Of a stretch of DNA of 63,501 nt, positions 35,582-46,700 are shown one piece after another. Source of the stretch: Verrucomicrobiota bacterium (GTDB lineage: Bacteria; Verrucomicrobiota; Verrucomicrobiia; Limisphaerales; SIBE01); assembly GCA_016871515.1 (NCBI GenBank), contig VHDE01000016.1, forward strand, positions 1 through 63,501, in the 5' to 3' direction. Every line of letters begins with the position of its first letter. Within the stretch, counting starts at the first letter, position 1. The position numbers and the translations under genes were made by a program. Below the pieces are notes generated by a model that was not told the origin of the DNA, searched no databases, and saw only the letters and a program-made list of their open reading frames with translations.

Positions 35582-36928
35582 GCTCTTGTCACCGCCTTGA
35601 GCGTCGATTCGGCGCGTGTACCAGATGTAAATCAGCATGAGCGCGAATGCCAAAACACCGACTCCCGCAAACGCGTACCAGAGGTAATGGGCGTGCGCGT
35701 AAACCTCGGGCATCGGCGCCTGCCCACCCAGCCATTGAGTGTGCTGTTGTTGCATCTCCGGCGGCAGCGTGCGTGGGTCGGGACAGAAGGCTTTCAACAG
35801 GTACCCGGCGAAAATGAATCCGAACAACCATGCGAAGAATGTATTCATATGCGCAAAGCCCAAATACAACCCCTCGCGGCCGGGCGGCGCCTGCTTCGAC
35901 GCAAACTCCAGATATTTGGGAGAAAGAAAGCATTCGGCAAATCCGGTAAGTGCGATGCCAGCCACCATCATCGCCGTAATTGGATGAATATTGGCATCCA
36001 ACAATCGGATCGGTTCCTTGAATAGATGCGATGCCGCCATCGCGAAGGCTGAAAGTGGTATCAACGCCATGGCAACCGCAATCGACCGCGCCGGCGGCCA
36101 AGCACGGACCAGTTGCGTGACCCACACAACACAAGTCACCACGACCAGCGGATTCACGTTGGCGTACCACTCCGGTTTGTACGTCTCGCCGGCCATACGG
36201 ATGACGTAGTCGGGCATCGAGGCGTAAAGCTGGCCTTGGATGGCCCAGAAGCCCGCGGTGATGAGAATGAGTGCGGCAAAACGCAGATTTCCCATCGCCG
36301 CGATCAGCCCGTGAAAGGTTTCGCTAAAACTCCGCGGGCGTTCGGCCGCGTTGTCGGCGGGGCGATAAAACAACACGGTAATGAGCAACGCGATGGCCGA
36401 CGCCGCGGCTGAAAACCAAGGAACCTGTTGCACTCCCATCTCGATGCGGATCGGCGCTGCGATCGTTTTGCCCGTGAATGCTCCAATGTTGACGATCATA
36501 TAGAAAATCGAGAAAGCCCGCGCCCGATTCGCCTCGGTCGAAGAACGCGAGGTCGTGGCTGTAATGACGGGCTTCACAAACGAACCGCCCAGGACTATCA
36601 GAAACAAACCCAAAGAAACCGGCCCGATAGTGTGAAATATTCCCAGCACACCATAGCCCGCCGTCAGCAGTGCAAACGCGAGGATAAGCGATGCGCGAAA
36701 TCCGAAACGATCCGCCAGTGCGCCGTTAAAGAATGGAAGCAGATAAATCAACGCACCGAACAATCCAGCGACGAAACCGGCTTGGACATCATCGAGGCCG
36801 ACCACTCGGATCAAGTATGTGCGTGCGGCGATAAACGTGCCGTAATAGGCCGCTCGTTCGAACAGCTCAGCAACATTTGCAATCCAGAAAGTGGCGGGAA
36901 ACCGCCAGGAGACTTTTTCAGTGGTCAT
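35576..36928 (-). CDS. POT-type MFS transporter
   Basis: Twelve-helix inner-membrane carrier, 450 aa from ATG 36926-36928; in-frame ATGs at 36937 and 36949 are alternatives. The ExxER signature of proton-dependent oligopeptide transporters is present as ELFERAAYYG at residues 21-30, with GALADRFGFR in loop 2-3 and GGSFVKPVITATTSRSSTE in helix 4. The central loop (SFSETFHGLIAAMG) is typical. Substrate is probably a peptide or small organic solute moved with protons. Convergent with the RidA-like gene. Confidence 0.82.
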   Translation of the reverse strand: MTTEKVSWRFPATFWIANVAELFERAAYYGTFIAARTYLIRVVGLDDVQAGFVAGLFGALIYLLPFFNGALADRFGFRASLILAFALLTAGYGVLGIFHTIGPVSLGLFLIVLGGSFVKPVITATTSRSSTEANRARAFSIFYMIVNIGAFTGKTIAAPIRIEMGVQQVPWFSAAASAIALLITVLFYRPADNAAERPRSFSETFHGLIAAMGNLRFAALILITAGFWAIQGQLYASMPDYVIRMAGETYKPEWYANVNPLVVVTCVVWVTQLVRAWPPARSIAVAMALIPLSAFAMAASHLFKEPIRLLDANIHPITAMMVAGIALTGFAECFLSPKYLEFASKQAPPGREGLYLGFAHMNTFFAWLFGFIFAGYLLKAFCPDPRTLPPEMQQQHTQWLGGQAPMPEVYAHAHYLWYAFAGVGVLAFALMLIYIWYTRRIDAQGGDKSS

Positions 36929-37058
36929 ACAGTGCATCTTCTTCTTCAAGATGGCGGAGGCACAATCGAACGGCAGGGTGACGTAGCTGCCTCAATGCCA
37001 TTGAATTAAGCCGTCGAGTTGCGGACCTCCACGTTGCGGCGTTGATCACCTTGGCCGT

Positions 37059-38411
37059 TCACGGCTCTGTCGGCGTCGCTTCGCGAGGAGCGGCTCGCTC
37101 GGTTTTCGTTTCATGGATTGTTTCGGGCGAATTAGACAAGTTCGCTCGAAGAGTCTCCGCCGAGACCTCGCCTTCCCATCGACTGATAACGATTGTGGCA
37201 ACGCCGTTCCCAATCAGATTGGTAATGGCGCGGCATTCGCTCATGAACCGGTCGATGCCGACAAGCAAGGCCAGCGACGCCATGGGCGCCATCGGAACGA
37301 CGGCGAGCGTTGCGGCCAATCCAACAAATCCAGCGCCTGTTACACCGCTCGCACCTTTGGAGGAAATCATCGCTACCAACAACAGTGTGAGTTGCTGGCC
37401 TAAACTGAGCGGTGTGTTGGTCGCCTGCGCCAAAAAAATGGCTGCCATTGTCATGTAAATGCTCGTGCCATCGGGGTTAAAACTGTAGCCCGTGGGAATA
37501 ACAAGACCGACCGTCGATTCCGCGCACCCGAGCCGCCGCATCTTTTGAATCATCCCCGGCAACGCCGTTTCGGATGAACTCGTGCCGAGGACCAAGAGCA
37601 GCTCTTCTTTGATATAAACCAGAAAACGGGTGATGGAAAAGCCGCTCGCGGCCGCAATCGCTCCCAGCACAACGATAACAAACACGGCCGCGGTTGCGTA
37701 AAAGGCGAGCATCAAAGCCACCAATCGATTCAGCGCACCCAACCCATAACCGCCGATCGTGAACGCCATGGCCCCAAACGCGCCAATCGGCGCCAGCTTC
37801 ACAACGATGCGCATGATTCCAAAAAGAAGCTGCGAAGCCGATTCGATCGCGTGCAGCAGTGGCTTGCCCCGTTCCCCCAACCCCGTTAACGCGAACGCGG
37901 TGAGACCGGAGACCAAGAGGACTTGGAGCAAATCTCCCGAAACGAAGGCATCAAAGAGCGTATTCGGAATGATGTTTAGAAAAAATGATACGACGCCAAG
38001 CGAGTGCGCCCTCTGCGCGTACGTTTGACCAATTTGCGGATCGAGTGTCTGCGGGTCGATGTTGAACCCGGCGCCCGGCTTAAGGATGTTCACAACCACC
38101 AAACCGATGATCAGCGCAAATGTCGAAACGACTTCGAAATAGACGAGCGACTTCACGCCCACGCGCCCCAGCTTCTTCAAATCGCTCATGGAAGCGATCC
38201 CATGCACGACGGTGCAAAAGATGATGGGCGCGATCATCATCTTGACCAGTTTGATGAACGCGTCGCCCAGCGGTTTCAGTGACTTGCCGAACTCTGGAAA
38301 AAGGCGGCCCACCATAATGCCGAGGACCACCGCGATCAGCACTTGGACATAGAGAAGGCGGTACCAGGGGGCTCGCGGAGAGGATGATCTGGAGAAACTG
38401 GATTGGCTCAA
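37059..38411 (-). CDS. dicarboxylate/amino acid:cation symporter (DAACS, DctA/GltP-like)
   Basis: 450-residue secondary transporter of the glutamate/dicarboxylate family. Conserved elements: N-terminal [36 protein letters not shown]; the Ser-rich hairpin [19 protein letters not shown]; the TM7 motif [19 protein letters not shown] (NxDGT); [19 protein letters not shown]; and the TM8 substrate segment [20 protein letters not shown] with Arg/Asn. Length and order are normal. It imports C4-dicarboxylates or glutamate with Na+ or H+. Confidence 0.93.
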   Translation of the reverse strand: MSQSSFSRSSSPRAPWYRLLYVQVLIAVVLGIMVGRLFPEFGKSLKPLGDAFIKLVKMMIAPIIFCTVVHGIASMSDLKKLGRVGVKSLVYFEVVSTFALIIGLVVVNILKPGAGFNIDPQTLDPQIGQTYAQRAHSLGVVSFFLNIIPNTLFDAFVSGDLLQVLLVSGLTAFALTGLGERGKPLLHAIESASQLLFGIMRIVVKLAPIGAFGAMAFTIGGYGLGALNRLVALMLAFYATAAVFVIVVLGAIAAASGFSITRFLVYIKEELLLVLGTSSSETALPGMIQKMRRLGCAESTVGLVIPTGYSFNPDGTSIYMTMAAIFLAQATNTPLSLGQQLTLLLVAMISSKGASGVTGAGFVGLAATLAVVPMAPMASLALLVGIDRFMSECRAITNLIGNGVATIVISRWEGEVSAETLRANLSNSPETIHETKTERAAPREATPTEP

Positions 38412-38714
38412 GCAATTATTGGGCTGATCCTAAACATCGGCGAGCCGTTGCGCAACGGAAGCCTTCGAACATCGCCCAGACTCCGCAGACTCTGGACAGC
38501 CATAAATTGCGGCGCAAATCGTGAACGTCGAAGCACAAGCAGGGCAGCGCCTTCCGCCTGTCCCTGCTTTTCGTCTGCGCAAGAAGCTAGACAGGCGAGA
38601 CGCCTGTCCTGCGACCAGAGAAAGAGAGTGGGTTCAGCGTTCTTTTACGAATGAAAATTGGTTGCCGCAGCTTCAACTTGCCATTCTCGCGCAGTTCATT
38701 TCCACTTTCGCCGT
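38412..38714. other. gap with family-A repeat copy 4
   Basis: No gene was recognised in 303 bases. The family-A copy occupies 38538-38613, with arms AGCAGGGCAGCGCCTTCCGC and AGACGCCTGTCCTGCGACC and loop TGCTTTTCGTCTGCGC. The remaining sequence before the phosphodiesterase start is plain spacer. Confidence 0.6.
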
Positions 38715-39533
38715 ATGATCAAGCTTCGGAATCGATCGCTTGCGTTGCTGTTGTCATTCGCTTGCCTGCGCAGCAATCTGGTCGCTGTGGAAATTATTGC
38801 GCATCGCGGAGCGTCGAAGGACGCGCCGGAGAACACGCTGGCGGCCATGAAACTTGCCTGGCAACAAGAGGCCGACGCGATCGAGCTTGATTTGTGGCTC
38901 TCGAAAGATCGAAAGCTTGTTGTCTTCCACGACGCCAACACCAAACGGTTTGATGGCCAGCTCCGCAAGGTTTCTGACCTGGATTGGAACGTTCTACAAC
39001 AGCTCGACGTCGGAACGTGGAAGGATGCGAAGTTCAAGAACGAGCGGATTCCGATGCTTGAATCGATTCTGGCAACCATTCCCAAAGGACGTCGAGCCAT
39101 CCTCGAGATCAAGTGCGGACCGGAAATTCTGCTGGAACTCGACCGAGTCCTTCGCATGGCTAGGCGCAACTCCAGGGAACTTGCGATTATCAGTTTTGAT
39201 TTCGAGGCGCTCCGGCAATCGAAGCAGCTGTTCCCTGAGATCGAGCATTATCTTTTGTCTGGCTACAAACGTGATTCTAAAACGGGGGAGTTGCCGGAAT
39301 TGGCGACACTGATGAAGCTGGCAAAATCAGCGCGCCTCGATGGACTTGATCTGCACTTCGACTGGCCAATCGACGAAGGATTTGTCGGTCACGTCCGGGC
39401 CGCCGGGCTCAAGCTGCTTGTGTGGACAGTGAATGACCCTGCGGTCGCGCGGCGGTTAAGAGACGCGGGAGTGGGCGGCATCACCACGGATCGTCCGGGC
39501 TGGCTAAGAGAACAGCTTATTCGCTTGCCTTGA
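38715..39533 (+). CDS. exported glycerophosphodiester phosphodiesterase
   Basis: 273 aa from ATG 38715 (MIKLRNRSLALLLSFACLRS, a signal peptide); an upstream in-frame GTG adds an unlikely leader. GDPD TIM-barrel motifs: EIIAHRGASKDAPENTLAAM (catalytic His-Arg), ADAIELDLWLSKDRKLVVFHD (Glu-x-Asp metal ligands and second His), LEIKCG (metal Glu), then LKLLVWTVND and GGITTDRPG at the C-terminus. Hydrolyses glycerophosphodiesters in the periplasm for phosphate and glycerol. Its 3' end overlaps the convergent DUF1080 gene by 17 bases. Confidence 0.92.
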   Translation: MIKLRNRSLALLLSFACLRSNLVAVEIIAHRGASKDAPENTLAAMKLAWQQEADAIELDLWLSKDRKLVVFHDANTKRFDGQLRKVSDLDWNVLQQLDVGTWKDAKFKNERIPMLESILATIPKGRRAILEIKCGPEILLELDRVLRMARRNSRELAIISFDFEALRQSKQLFPEIEHYLLSGYKRDSKTGELPELATLMKLAKSARLDGLDLHFDWPIDEGFVGHVRAAGLKLLVWTVNDPAVARRLRDAGVGGITTDRPGWLREQLIRLP

Positions 39534-40317
39534 AATCCGTGTTCGGTTCTTTCAGATCAAGTTCCTTAATCCAGACGTTGCGATAGCGCACGTCGTGGCC
39601 TTCGGCCTGAAGCTTAAGACCGGCGGGCGTATCTGTGATTCCTTTTCCGCCATCGTTCCCGCCGTCAATGCCTGAGTTCTTTCCGCCCCAGACCTGATTG
39701 ATAGGCACGTTGTCGTGAACTTTCTGCCCGTTGAAATACATTGTCACCATCGCTTTCTCGACTCGTTTGCCATCCTGGAAACGGGCGGCTCGAAAGACGA
39801 TGTCGTAGGCATTCCATTTGCCGGCGCCATTGTATGCATGGTACGGGGACTCAGTCTCATTAATGATCGCGCCCATGCCGTGCTTGGTCTTGTCACCATC
39901 GAGAACCTGGATTTCGTAGCGGTTCTGCAGATAAACGCCGCTATTGCCGCCGGGCTTCATGACCAGAAATTCAATGTGCAAGCGGAAGTCGCGGTAAGCC
40001 TTCTTCGTCACGATATCGGCTGTTCCATACTTGCCTCCAGCAGCCACTGGATCATCGGTCATGACAACCGTGCCTTTGTCCACCGGATCTTCGGCAATCT
40101 GCCATTTGATCGGCAGCGATGACGCAAAGCGCGGCCCTTCCCAGTAGGTCCATTTCTCGTCCAGCATCTTGCGCGAGCCGTCAATGATGACCTCCCCGCC
40201 AAGTAGCGGGCGAGCGCCAACCCCGACGTCGGCCAGAGACGGCGCGGTGGCAAGCGTGGCTCCAAACAAGAGAGTCGTAGCAGACGAACGCAATACATTT
40301 TGTGTCTTCATGATCAT
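39517..40317 (-). CDS. DUF1080 (3-keto-disaccharide hydrolase) exported protein
   Basis: 266 residues with signal peptide (RSSATTLLFGATLATAPSLA) and a LamG-like jelly roll of the DUF1080/3-keto-disaccharide hydrolase family. Motifs: GKYGTADIVTKKAYRDFRLH, EFLVMKPGGNSGVYLQNRYE, YEIQVLDGDKTKHGMGAI, GKWNAYDIVFRAARF and the C-terminal LKLQAEGHDVRYRNVWIKEL. Family members cleave oxidised disaccharides made by periplasmic dehydrogenases, which fits the nearby haem dehydrogenases. Start could be ATG 40317 or 40311. Confidence 0.9.
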   Translation of the reverse strand: MIMKTQNVLRSSATTLLFGATLATAPSLADVGVGARPLLGGEVIIDGSRKMLDEKWTYWEGPRFASSLPIKWQIAEDPVDKGTVVMTDDPVAAGGKYGTADIVTKKAYRDFRLHIEFLVMKPGGNSGVYLQNRYEIQVLDGDKTKHGMGAIINETESPYHAYNGAGKWNAYDIVFRAARFQDGKRVEKAMVTMYFNGQKVHDNVPINQVWGGKNSGIDGGNDGGKGITDTPAGLKLQAEGHDVRYRNVWIKELDLKEPNTDFKASE

Positions 40318-40424
40318 GATGACGTTTCTCAGATGGTTAAATTCAATGCTTCAAGCGTGTCCTGCGGTGTTCGCGAGAGTTGTGCTTTTTTCCTCGGAGA
40401 TTGGCGAGACTTTTCTTCCCTCCC

Positions 40425-43196
40425 CTACTTTGGCTTGGCGTGAGCTGGCGCCGGCCCAGCGACACTCAGCTGGCCGCGCAGCCATGAGAGCAGGTTCGCC
40501 ACATCGGCAGGGGCCACAGTTTCAAAGGATGGCATCAGCGACGTAGCGAGGCGCCGCACGCCAGTGACATCTTTGCGCAAAAGAACCTCCTCAACGCCGT
40601 TGGGCTGAACCAGCGTCAAACTGGTCGCACCATCCACCTTCAGCAAACCCACGGCACTGCCTCCGTCGCGTAGTTCAACCAGAGTAGTTTCGAAGCCGGG
40701 GCGAATGCGCTCATTCGGCATCAGGATTTCGCGCAAGAGCGATTCGTCGGACGCGCCAATCTGTCCAATTAGATCGGGACCGACCTCATAACCGTCGCGC
40801 CCAATGCGATGGCAGGCCGCGCATGCTTGGACAAATATCTCATGGCCTCGCTTAGAATCGCGAGGCCTCGAAAGTGCGGCGAGAAATTGCCGAAAAGTCG
40901 CTTCACTCACGTCATCGGAAATAGGCAGTTTTGCTGGGGCGAGCAATGCTTTGTCATCCGCGATGACTGGAACGAATGTTTGCTCCAAAGCACGCGCCGA
41001 GTCACGGACCGACGCTGAATGGCTCGCAGCGAAAGTGGCCAGCCTGTCTCGATCAGACTTGTCACCAAGTGATCTTTTAGGAGCATTTTTGCGGCCTTGG
41101 GCCAATCCTCGAAGCACCGCGCTTTGCGTCTCTGGTCGTGCCGCTCCAATGAGACGAAAGACACGAGCCAATTCGGCTTCGTCGCGACCCGCAGCAATGG
41201 ACCGGGCCAGCGGTTCGAGCAACGGCGCGGAATTCCCCGACTCACGAAGCAACTCGGCCAGCATCTGCACTTCTCGCTGTCGCAGCGAAGAAAGCAGCGC
41301 TGCATCCATCCATCGCGCGCCTAATCGCTCGCGTGCGTAACGCGTCAACATGGCGAAAGCGCGCGGATCCGTCGTCTCCCCCAAACTGAGCGCAAATTGA
41401 ATTTGCACGCGCGGGTTTTGCTCGACAGCCGCCGCCGGCAACGCGGCCTCGAGCAGCGCGCGCCCGTTCTCCTTGGAGAACCAACGGTCTGCCAATTGAA
41501 GCGCGTGGATTCGCACCGCGGGGTCACGATGCGCAATAAACGGGCGAACATCCTTCGGCGAGAGCGGGCCGAGGCCATCGAGGGTGCGCAGGGCTGAGAT
41601 GATTGCCGAGGGTTCGAGATCGTTCCGCCGAAGCAAGGCGCGTAAAGCCGGCGGCGCAGATTTATTCGTCCGTTCCGTGAGCAGCCGTTGCGCGGTTTGG
41701 CGGCGCCAGAGAAGCGGACTGGCCATTTCATGAACAAGGGATCGGGTCTCGAGTGCGCTGAAGCTGACTGGAGAAAAACGCCGCGCATCGCGGTGAGTGA
41801 GCCGGTAGATACGTCCGCGATCGTGGCCGGCATAAAGGCCGTACTGCTGCTGCAGATGGCGCGGAATCGCCGAATAGTCCTCAATAATCTCACGATAGTA
41901 ATCAATCACCCAAATCGATCCGTCGGGTCCATGCATGAGGTGCAGGGGATGACTCCACGGATCACGCGATGCGGCAAACTCTGATTTCTCTTCACCTGGG
42001 AAGCGCCGAAGTTTTAGAGCAGAACCCTCTGTCTCGACGATGGCGCGATGAATGAGATTTCCTGAAGGCTCGCAGACGAAGTATGCACCATGAAGCCCCG
42101 GAAGTGCGCGATCACGATAAATGAGCGGTCCGCACACGGAGGTAAACCAGCCGGTTGATTCGCTCTCTGCCGCACCGTAACGGTCGAAGTAGTATTTGAA
42201 ATAGGCGGGATCATCAGCCCGTTTCTGCCGCCATGGATGAGGCGGAGCAAGTGAGTAAGCGCGTCGATCACCGGTTGGCGCTTCGACCGAAGGCGTCGCA
42301 GCGTTGGGGTTGCGTGTTAGATAACGCCATGGCAATGGTGCGACAAATATTCCCGGAACAGTTGTGGTCACCACGAAACGATCTCCGCTTTCGGTGGTCG
42401 CAAATCCGAAAGTGTGCGTTCCTCCTGTAACTGGTTCGATGGCGCTGCCGTCGGGCCGAATTCGAAAGTCCGAGCCGGGCAACGCGACTGGCTCTCTTAA
42501 CTTCGGCCCGGTAATCTTGCTTCCGCCCCAGCCGCGGCCAAAGTAAATCCAGCCATCCACGCCCCATTGCGGTGAGTTGATCCCCCGTTCCAGTTCGCCC
42601 GTCCCAAAGCCGGTCAACAAAACTTCGCGGACCTCGGCTTTGCCATCACCGTCTCGATCGGCCAGAAAAATAATATCCGGCGCGCAGGCCACAATCACGC
42701 CGCCGCGCGACGGAATCAACCCATAAGCAGGCGGCAGGTCGTTCGCCCAAATATCCGCACGATCCATATGTCCGTCCTTGTTCGTGTCGTAAAGCGATTT
42801 CACTACGCCGAACGTTCCGGTCATAGCCGCGCGTTTGAATTTTTCGCCCGCTTGAACGCGGCGTACTTGTGTGTCGAGCTGACCCGTCTTGTTCAGCTCT
42901 TCAATATCGAGTTGGCCAGCAAGATTGTATCCGTGCAATTCGCAAACAAACATTCGTCCGCGTTCGTCCCAGCAAATGCCTGTCGGCGACGCGATCAACG
43001 GTTCGCTTGCAACTAACTCCATGCGAAAGCCTGATGGGAGCCGATACGACGCCGCGCTTTGCTCCGGCGTCAGCGGCTTGGGCGCATCGGTTGGCGGGGG
43101 AATATCAGCCGAGGCAACAGCGCCGACGACTAGCAGCGTGACAACAATCAGAAGAGTTCTCGCGTGAAGGAGGAGCATAACGATATTGAGCCGCAA
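40425..43196 (-). CDS. PVC-type membrane-bound dehydrogenase with HEAT repeats and CxxCH haem domain
   Basis: 923 aa exported protein of the same family as the gene at 8272 but on the other strand. Signal peptide (TLLIVVTLLVVGAVASA). Propeller domain (about 35-430) with ASPTGICWDERGRMFVCELH, DTNKDGHMDRADIWA and GPDGSIWVIDYYREIIEDYS. HEAT repeats about 480-750, then a C-terminal haem domain with CAACH at residues 792-796 and GPDLIGQIG. The two domains suggest periplasmic sugar oxidation with electron transfer to the haem. It is divergent from a third family member at 43711. Confidence 0.9.
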   Translation of the reverse strand: MRLNIVMLLLHARTLLIVVTLLVVGAVASADIPPPTDAPKPLTPEQSAASYRLPSGFRMELVASEPLIASPTGICWDERGRMFVCELHGYNLAGQLDIEELNKTGQLDTQVRRVQAGEKFKRAAMTGTFGVVKSLYDTNKDGHMDRADIWANDLPPAYGLIPSRGGVIVACAPDIIFLADRDGDGKAEVREVLLTGFGTGELERGINSPQWGVDGWIYFGRGWGGSKITGPKLREPVALPGSDFRIRPDGSAIEPVTGGTHTFGFATTESGDRFVVTTTVPGIFVAPLPWRYLTRNPNAATPSVEAPTGDRRAYSLAPPHPWRQKRADDPAYFKYYFDRYGAAESESTGWFTSVCGPLIYRDRALPGLHGAYFVCEPSGNLIHRAIVETEGSALKLRRFPGEEKSEFAASRDPWSHPLHLMHGPDGSIWVIDYYREIIEDYSAIPRHLQQQYGLYAGHDRGRIYRLTHRDARRFSPVSFSALETRSLVHEMASPLLWRRQTAQRLLTERTNKSAPPALRALLRRNDLEPSAIISALRTLDGLGPLSPKDVRPFIAHRDPAVRIHALQLADRWFSKENGRALLEAALPAAAVEQNPRVQIQFALSLGETTDPRAFAMLTRYARERLGARWMDAALLSSLRQREVQMLAELLRESGNSAPLLEPLARSIAAGRDEAELARVFRLIGAARPETQSAVLRGLAQGRKNAPKRSLGDKSDRDRLATFAASHSASVRDSARALEQTFVPVIADDKALLAPAKLPISDDVSEATFRQFLAALSRPRDSKRGHEIFVQACAACHRIGRDGYEVGPDLIGQIGASDESLLREILMPNERIRPGFETTLVELRDGGSAVGLLKVDGATSLTLVQPNGVEEVLLRKDVTGVRRLATSLMPSFETVAPADVANLLSWLRGQLSVAGPAPAHAKPK

Positions 43197-43330
43197 ATCC
43201 CGAACTACGGCAAGTTGCTAATCAACCGTTAACACTGCACGCGACCTCGACAAAGCCTGCGATTAAGTTTACGACAAAGGCGAAATCGATTCGATGGATA
43301 TGTCCAAATGTTCAGCACGGGTGCTGAGGC

Positions 43331-43669
43331 TGCGATCAGGTTTCGTGTGCCTCCGTCCTCATCCTGGCGCCCATTGTTCTTCACCCTCTGTCGCGCGCCG
43401 CGGAGCCGTGGGCGGATTCGCGCCTTGCCATTACGAACGACCTCGTTCTTTGGTTTGATCTGTCGCGGCGGAACGCCGCACGCGGTGCGTTGCAACTCGC
43501 GCCGCTCAATCATCTCGCGGACCTCGCCGACTTTCTCTTTGACGGGTCCGGCCACAAACGCCGCTTGGCCCAGCCTTTGCACGCATTCAGTCCTCGGTTT
43601 TTCCAAAACTTTAACGGTTCATTCCTTGGCTTCGTCCGCATTGTCGCATGTTGTTCCCCTGCAGATTGA
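43331..43669 (+). pseudogene. remnant of an exported 'LWLDASR'-type PVC protein N-terminus
   Basis: The 514-base gap between the divergent dehydrogenases contains a stretch that reads like coding sequence without a start: VSCASVLILAPIVLHPLSRA (signal-like), EPWADSRLAITNDLVLWFDL, SRRNAARGALQLAPLNHLAD, FLFDGSGHKRRLAQPLHAFS. This matches the opening 'NGLVLWLDASRQ' of large secreted PVC proteins. It begins right after an in-frame stop (43325) and ends at TGA 43667-43669 where homologues continue. It looks like the decayed 5' end of a larger gene. Identification is by motif memory only. Confidence 0.45.
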
Positions 43670-43710
43670 GAATTGCCAAAGTTACTGGCAAATATGCAAA
43701 ATACCCCTTC

Positions 43711-46700
43711 ATGAAATCTATTGCCTGTCGCTCGCTCCGGCTTATTCAAATTGCCGCGCTGTTCATGGCCGTTTTCGTTTTCGGCGTCGATGGTAATGCT
43801 CAAACGCCCGAATGGATTTGGCATGATAACAAAGGCGCCGCGCCGAAGGACGATGAGGTTCGTCTCTTTCGCAAATCTTTCCAAGTGGACAATCCGGTGA
43901 CGAAAGCCGTCTTGACAGCCGCGGGCGATGACCAGGCCACCGTGTTCATCAATGGACGGCAGGTCATCGCCAATCGAGGTTGGGAAAGGCCTGCCACGGC
44001 CAACGTCGCTCGGGAAATTAAGGCTGGCGAAAACCTGATTGCCGTCCGGGGACGCAATACCAGCAGCGCCGCTGCAATTATTGTGAAGTTGGAATTGACA
44101 CTGCAAAATGAGCGCAAGCAGACGATTGTCTCGGACACAAGCTGGACTTCGTCAAGCAGCGAGCTGAACAACTGGTTCACGCCGAGCTTTGATCCGATCG
44201 GCTGGACCAAGGTCGTGAGCCATGGTCAACTCGGTGTGCAGCCTTGGGGCAATGTTATGGCGCCTCGCGTGGCGACAGCCGCCGAAAGAATTACGGTGCC
44301 GCCAGATTTCAAAGTGGAACTAATCCGATCCGCGGAGTCAGACGAAGGTTCCTGGGTCTCGATGGCCATTGATGCCAAAGGCCGCCTAATTTTTTCTCCG
44401 CAGGAAGGAACTGGCAACATGCTGCGGGCTGCCTTGTCACCGGCCGGCCAGATCGAAAAGTTGGAAAAGATCGAGTCGCCAGTGGGTTCGGCCATGGGCC
44501 TCCTTTATGCCTTCGACAGCCTTTACGTAAGCGGGAACGGACCCCGAGGCCTCGGCCTCTATCGCTTGAAGGATCTCGATAACGACGATCGATTCGATGA
44601 TGTCCGGTTCTTGAAGAAATTCGATGGCGCCGCCGGTGAACACGGTTCGCACGGGCTCGCCCTCGGTCCTGACAGCAAAATCTATTACATGCACGGCAAC
44701 TTCGTGAAAGTGCCGGCCGATATCTCGCGCGAGTCACAGCATCGCAACTATGCGGAGGATCAGTTGCTGCCCCGCGGTGAGGACGGCAATGGCTTTGGCG
44801 CCGGCATCAAACCTCCCGGCGGCTTTCTCGTGCGATCAGATGCCGAAGGGAAAGATTGGGAGTTAGTTGCCGCCGGCATGCGCAACGCCTATGACTTCGA
44901 CTTCAACGCGGACGGCGAGATGTTCACTTATGACAGCGACATGGAGTGGGATTGGGGGATGCCCTGGTATCGACCGACGCGCATTTATCATTTGGTGCCG
45001 GGAGGCGATTACGGGTTTCGCGAGGGAACGGGAAAGTTTCCCAGTTATTATCCAGACAGCGTGCCACCGACACTGGATATCAGCATCGGCTCGCCGACGG
45101 GCGTGAAGTTTGGCACCGCCAGCAAATATCTTGAGAAATACAGGAAGGCTCTCTATGTGATGGACTGGTCGTACGGCCGAATCTTCGCCGTTCATCTGTC
45201 TCCGAAAGGCGCAAGCTACACCGCGACTTATGAGGAGTTCGTCCGAGGCAAGCCTCTCAATGTCACCGATCTCGAATTTGGTCATGACGGAGCCATGTAT
45301 TTCTTGACCGGAGGACGCGGCACACAATCTGGGCTATACCGCGTGAGCTACACGGGAACTGCGGACTCAGCCAGCACTATCGCTGACAAGGCCGCCACTG
45401 ATGCCCGCGAATTGCGGCGCAAATTGGAATCGTTTCACGGAAAGAAAAATCCCGCCGCGCGGGACTTCCTGTGGCCTCACTTGAACAGCGACGATCGATG
45501 GATTCGCTACGCGGCACGCATTGCATTGGAAAGCCAGGATGTCGCGCTCTGGCAAAAGCGCGCGCTTGAAGAGGAACGAGTGAATGCCTCTCTGACGGCA
45601 CTGCTTGCTGTGGCGCGCGTGGGCGAAGCCAGTCTCCAACAGAATTTGCTCGAGGCTTTGGACCGACTGAAAGATCAGGAACTCAGTGAGGAGCAGTCGC
45701 TCGAAGCATTGCGGATTTTGAGTCTGAGCTTCATTCGCATGGGGAAGCCAAGCCGAGAAATCGCTGACGAGGTCATCAAAGCACTTAGCCCGCTCTATCC
45801 TTCCCAAAGTGAATCGCTCAATCGCGAGCTTTTACAGTTGTTGATTTACTTGGAAGCGCCCGATGTCGTCCAGAAGACTCTCGCACTGCTCGAGGCTGCA
45901 TCGACTCAGGAAGAACAAATCCATTACGTCTTTCATCTGCGAACTCTGAAGTCAGGCTGGACGCTCGATCGACGTCGGCAATACTTCCATTGGTTCAACC
46001 AGAGCATGCACGACGCCAAGCATCCTCCGGAATTATTGCGCTGGTTCCAGGAGGCGGGACGCGACTACAGCAATGGATCGAGTTTTCCCAAATTCATCGC
46101 ATACTTCCGCAAGGACGCCGTTGCCACCCTCAGCGAAGACGCGCGCAACGCATTGGCTTCGGTGATCGCGACACCGACGGCGATTGCCCTTAAGCCACCG
46201 GCAACGCGGACCATGGTTAAGGACTGGACGTTGGAAGACCTGCAAGCTTCGCTCGTTGAAGTTTCTAAGGGCCGTTCATTCGAGAAAGGCAAAGAAGCCT
46301 TTACCATTGCCCAATGCGCCGCTTGCCATCGCTTCGGCAATGAGGGCGGGGCAGTCGGACAAGACCTAACCGCGGTGGCAAGCCGGTACACGCGCCGAGA
46401 TATTCTCGAATCAATTCTCGAACCATCCAAGGTCATTTCGGAGCAATACCAAAATACGGTCATTACTACCAAGGACGGAGACGATTTCATTGGCCGCGTT
46501 GTCGAAGAGAACGATCAAAGAATCGCGCTGGTGGCGAATCCATTGACCCAAGACCAGACCCGAATCCGCAAATCCGACGTCCGCAAACGCGAACCCTCCA
46601 AAATCTCACCAATGCCTGAAGGCTTGGTAAACATTTTGACCAAGGAAGAACTTCTCGATTTGCTGGCTTATTTGGAGTCTGGAGGGAAAAAGGATCACGC

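Noticed and set aside
43308..43796. 162-codon plus-strand ORF across the dehydrogenase start
   Set aside because: The composition is unlike protein and it overlaps both the better-supported remnant frame and the start of the 43711 gene.
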